Source: Bdellovibrionota bacterium | Lineage (GTDB): Bacteria; Bdellovibrionota; Bdellovibrionia; Bdellovibrionales; JAEYZS01 | Assembly (NCBI GenBank): GCA_040386775.1 | Contig: JAZKEU010000011.1 | Span: forward strand, 18,556 to 82,555 | DNA: 64,000 nt | Direction of reading: 5' to 3' | In this document: positions 63,837 through 64,000 of the stretch, piece after piece | How positions within the stretch are numbered: the first letter of the stretch is position 1 | Layout of the letters: each line of letters begins with the position of its first letter | Translations under genes and position numbers: made by a program | The notes under the pieces: generated by a model | Told to the model about the DNA's origin: nothing | The model's input: only the letters and a program-made list of their open reading frames with translations | The model's database searches: none

Positions 63837-64000
63837 TTATTTTTCAAAAGCCTTTACGACTTGCTCTGTAATATCCAATTCTTTCTGAGCCCAAAGAACA
63901 CCGTTCTCTCTTTTTTCTAAGATCACTGTGTAATTGTCTTTTTTAGCCATGTCTTCGATTACTGTTTGAAGTTTCTTTAAAATTGGCTCTGTCAGTTTTC
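63837..64000 (-). CDS. OmpH/Skp-family periplasmic chaperone, C-terminal end only
   Basis: The last 53 codons of a gene that continues past the window edge. They read LTEPILKKLQTVIEDMAKKD, then NYTVILEKRENGVLWAQKEL and DITEQVVKAFEK. This matches the Skp/OmpH end, where the final strands and DIT..V helix are conserved. The gene order ompH-fabZ-lpxA supports it. Skp carries unfolded outer-membrane proteins. Confidence 0.8.
   Translation of the reverse strand, partial: KLTEPILKKLQTVIEDMAKKDNYTVILEKRENGVLWAQKELDITEQVVKAFEK

Noticed and set aside
1-64000. CRISPR array or prophage
   Set aside because: No regularly spaced repeats and no phage structural or packaging genes were seen.

Overview
This is a 64 kb chromosomal window from an AT-rich Gram-negative bacterium. 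Several things point to the Bdellovibrionota (Bdellovibrio-like predators or relatives). There is a TIGR02147-type regulator and there are lipoproteins with an unusual N-C-G lipobox. There are also multi-copy HNH proteins with a long helical N-terminus, a pilB-T-C-S-R-A type IV pilus cluster, CHASE2 sensor kinases, and lipid A genes in the order ompH-fabZ-lpxA-lpxB-lpxK. This assignment is inferred from gene content only.

Layout. 1-1550: end of a binding-protein-dependent ABC importer (permease, ATPase). 1640-7607: degenerate M23 lipoprotein, HNH protein, large secreted protein with a thrombospondin-like motif, Pif1-like helicase, small lipoprotein. 7739-11625: peroxide defence (oxyR divergent from ahpC-ahpF, with an OxyR half-site pair) and a PNPOx-like protein. 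11842-20672: the most unusual region. It holds two diverged copies of a five-gene cassette: PaaK-like adenylating ligase, GNAT/FeeM-like N-acyltransferase, haem-oxygenase-like diiron oxidase (HDO), PAS-like protein and XRE regulator. An MFS transporter lies between them. 20909-22800: TIGR02147 regulator plus secreted partner. 22800-25600: a decayed mobile-element island around tRNA-His, with an IS3 orfA-like gene, a frameshifted small membrane gene, a T4SS-like fragment, a transposase remnant and a GC-enriched candidate RNA with its own terminator. 25598-31223: secreted protein, rmuC, thioredoxin-TPR protein, glycosyltransferase. 31434-32419: two small exported proteins. 32481-35617: dnaJ and dnaK, each with a matching heat-shock-type promoter. 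35698-37248: HigA remnant, XRE gene with a perfect operator, second HNH paralogue. 37450-41900: RHS-repeat protein followed by two short ORFs in the same frame and a DUF805-like protein. 42105-52042: type IV pilus locus, interrupted by a DUF4143 ATPase. 52166-54033: AroE-like protein and ribF. 54094-57389: CHASE2 kinase with an NtrC-type regulator. 57386-64000: envelope cluster (heptosyltransferase, DUF3108 lipoprotein, LpxL-like, lpxK, lpxB, lpxA, fabZ, ompH).

How the parts work together. The last 6.6 kb is a tightly overlapping lipid A operon read on the minus strand. The pil genes encode the extension and retraction motors, platform, pilin and the PilSR control pair. The duplicated cassette looks like a small-molecule biosynthesis and sensing unit: a carboxylate would be activated by the ligase, transferred by the acyltransferase and modified by the oxidase, while the PAS-like/XRE pair would sense or control it. 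The two copies share gene order, but the HDO gene is on opposite strands, so one gene has flipped relative to the other. A conserved block also lies upstream of both XRE genes. This function is inferred from families and context, not demonstrated.
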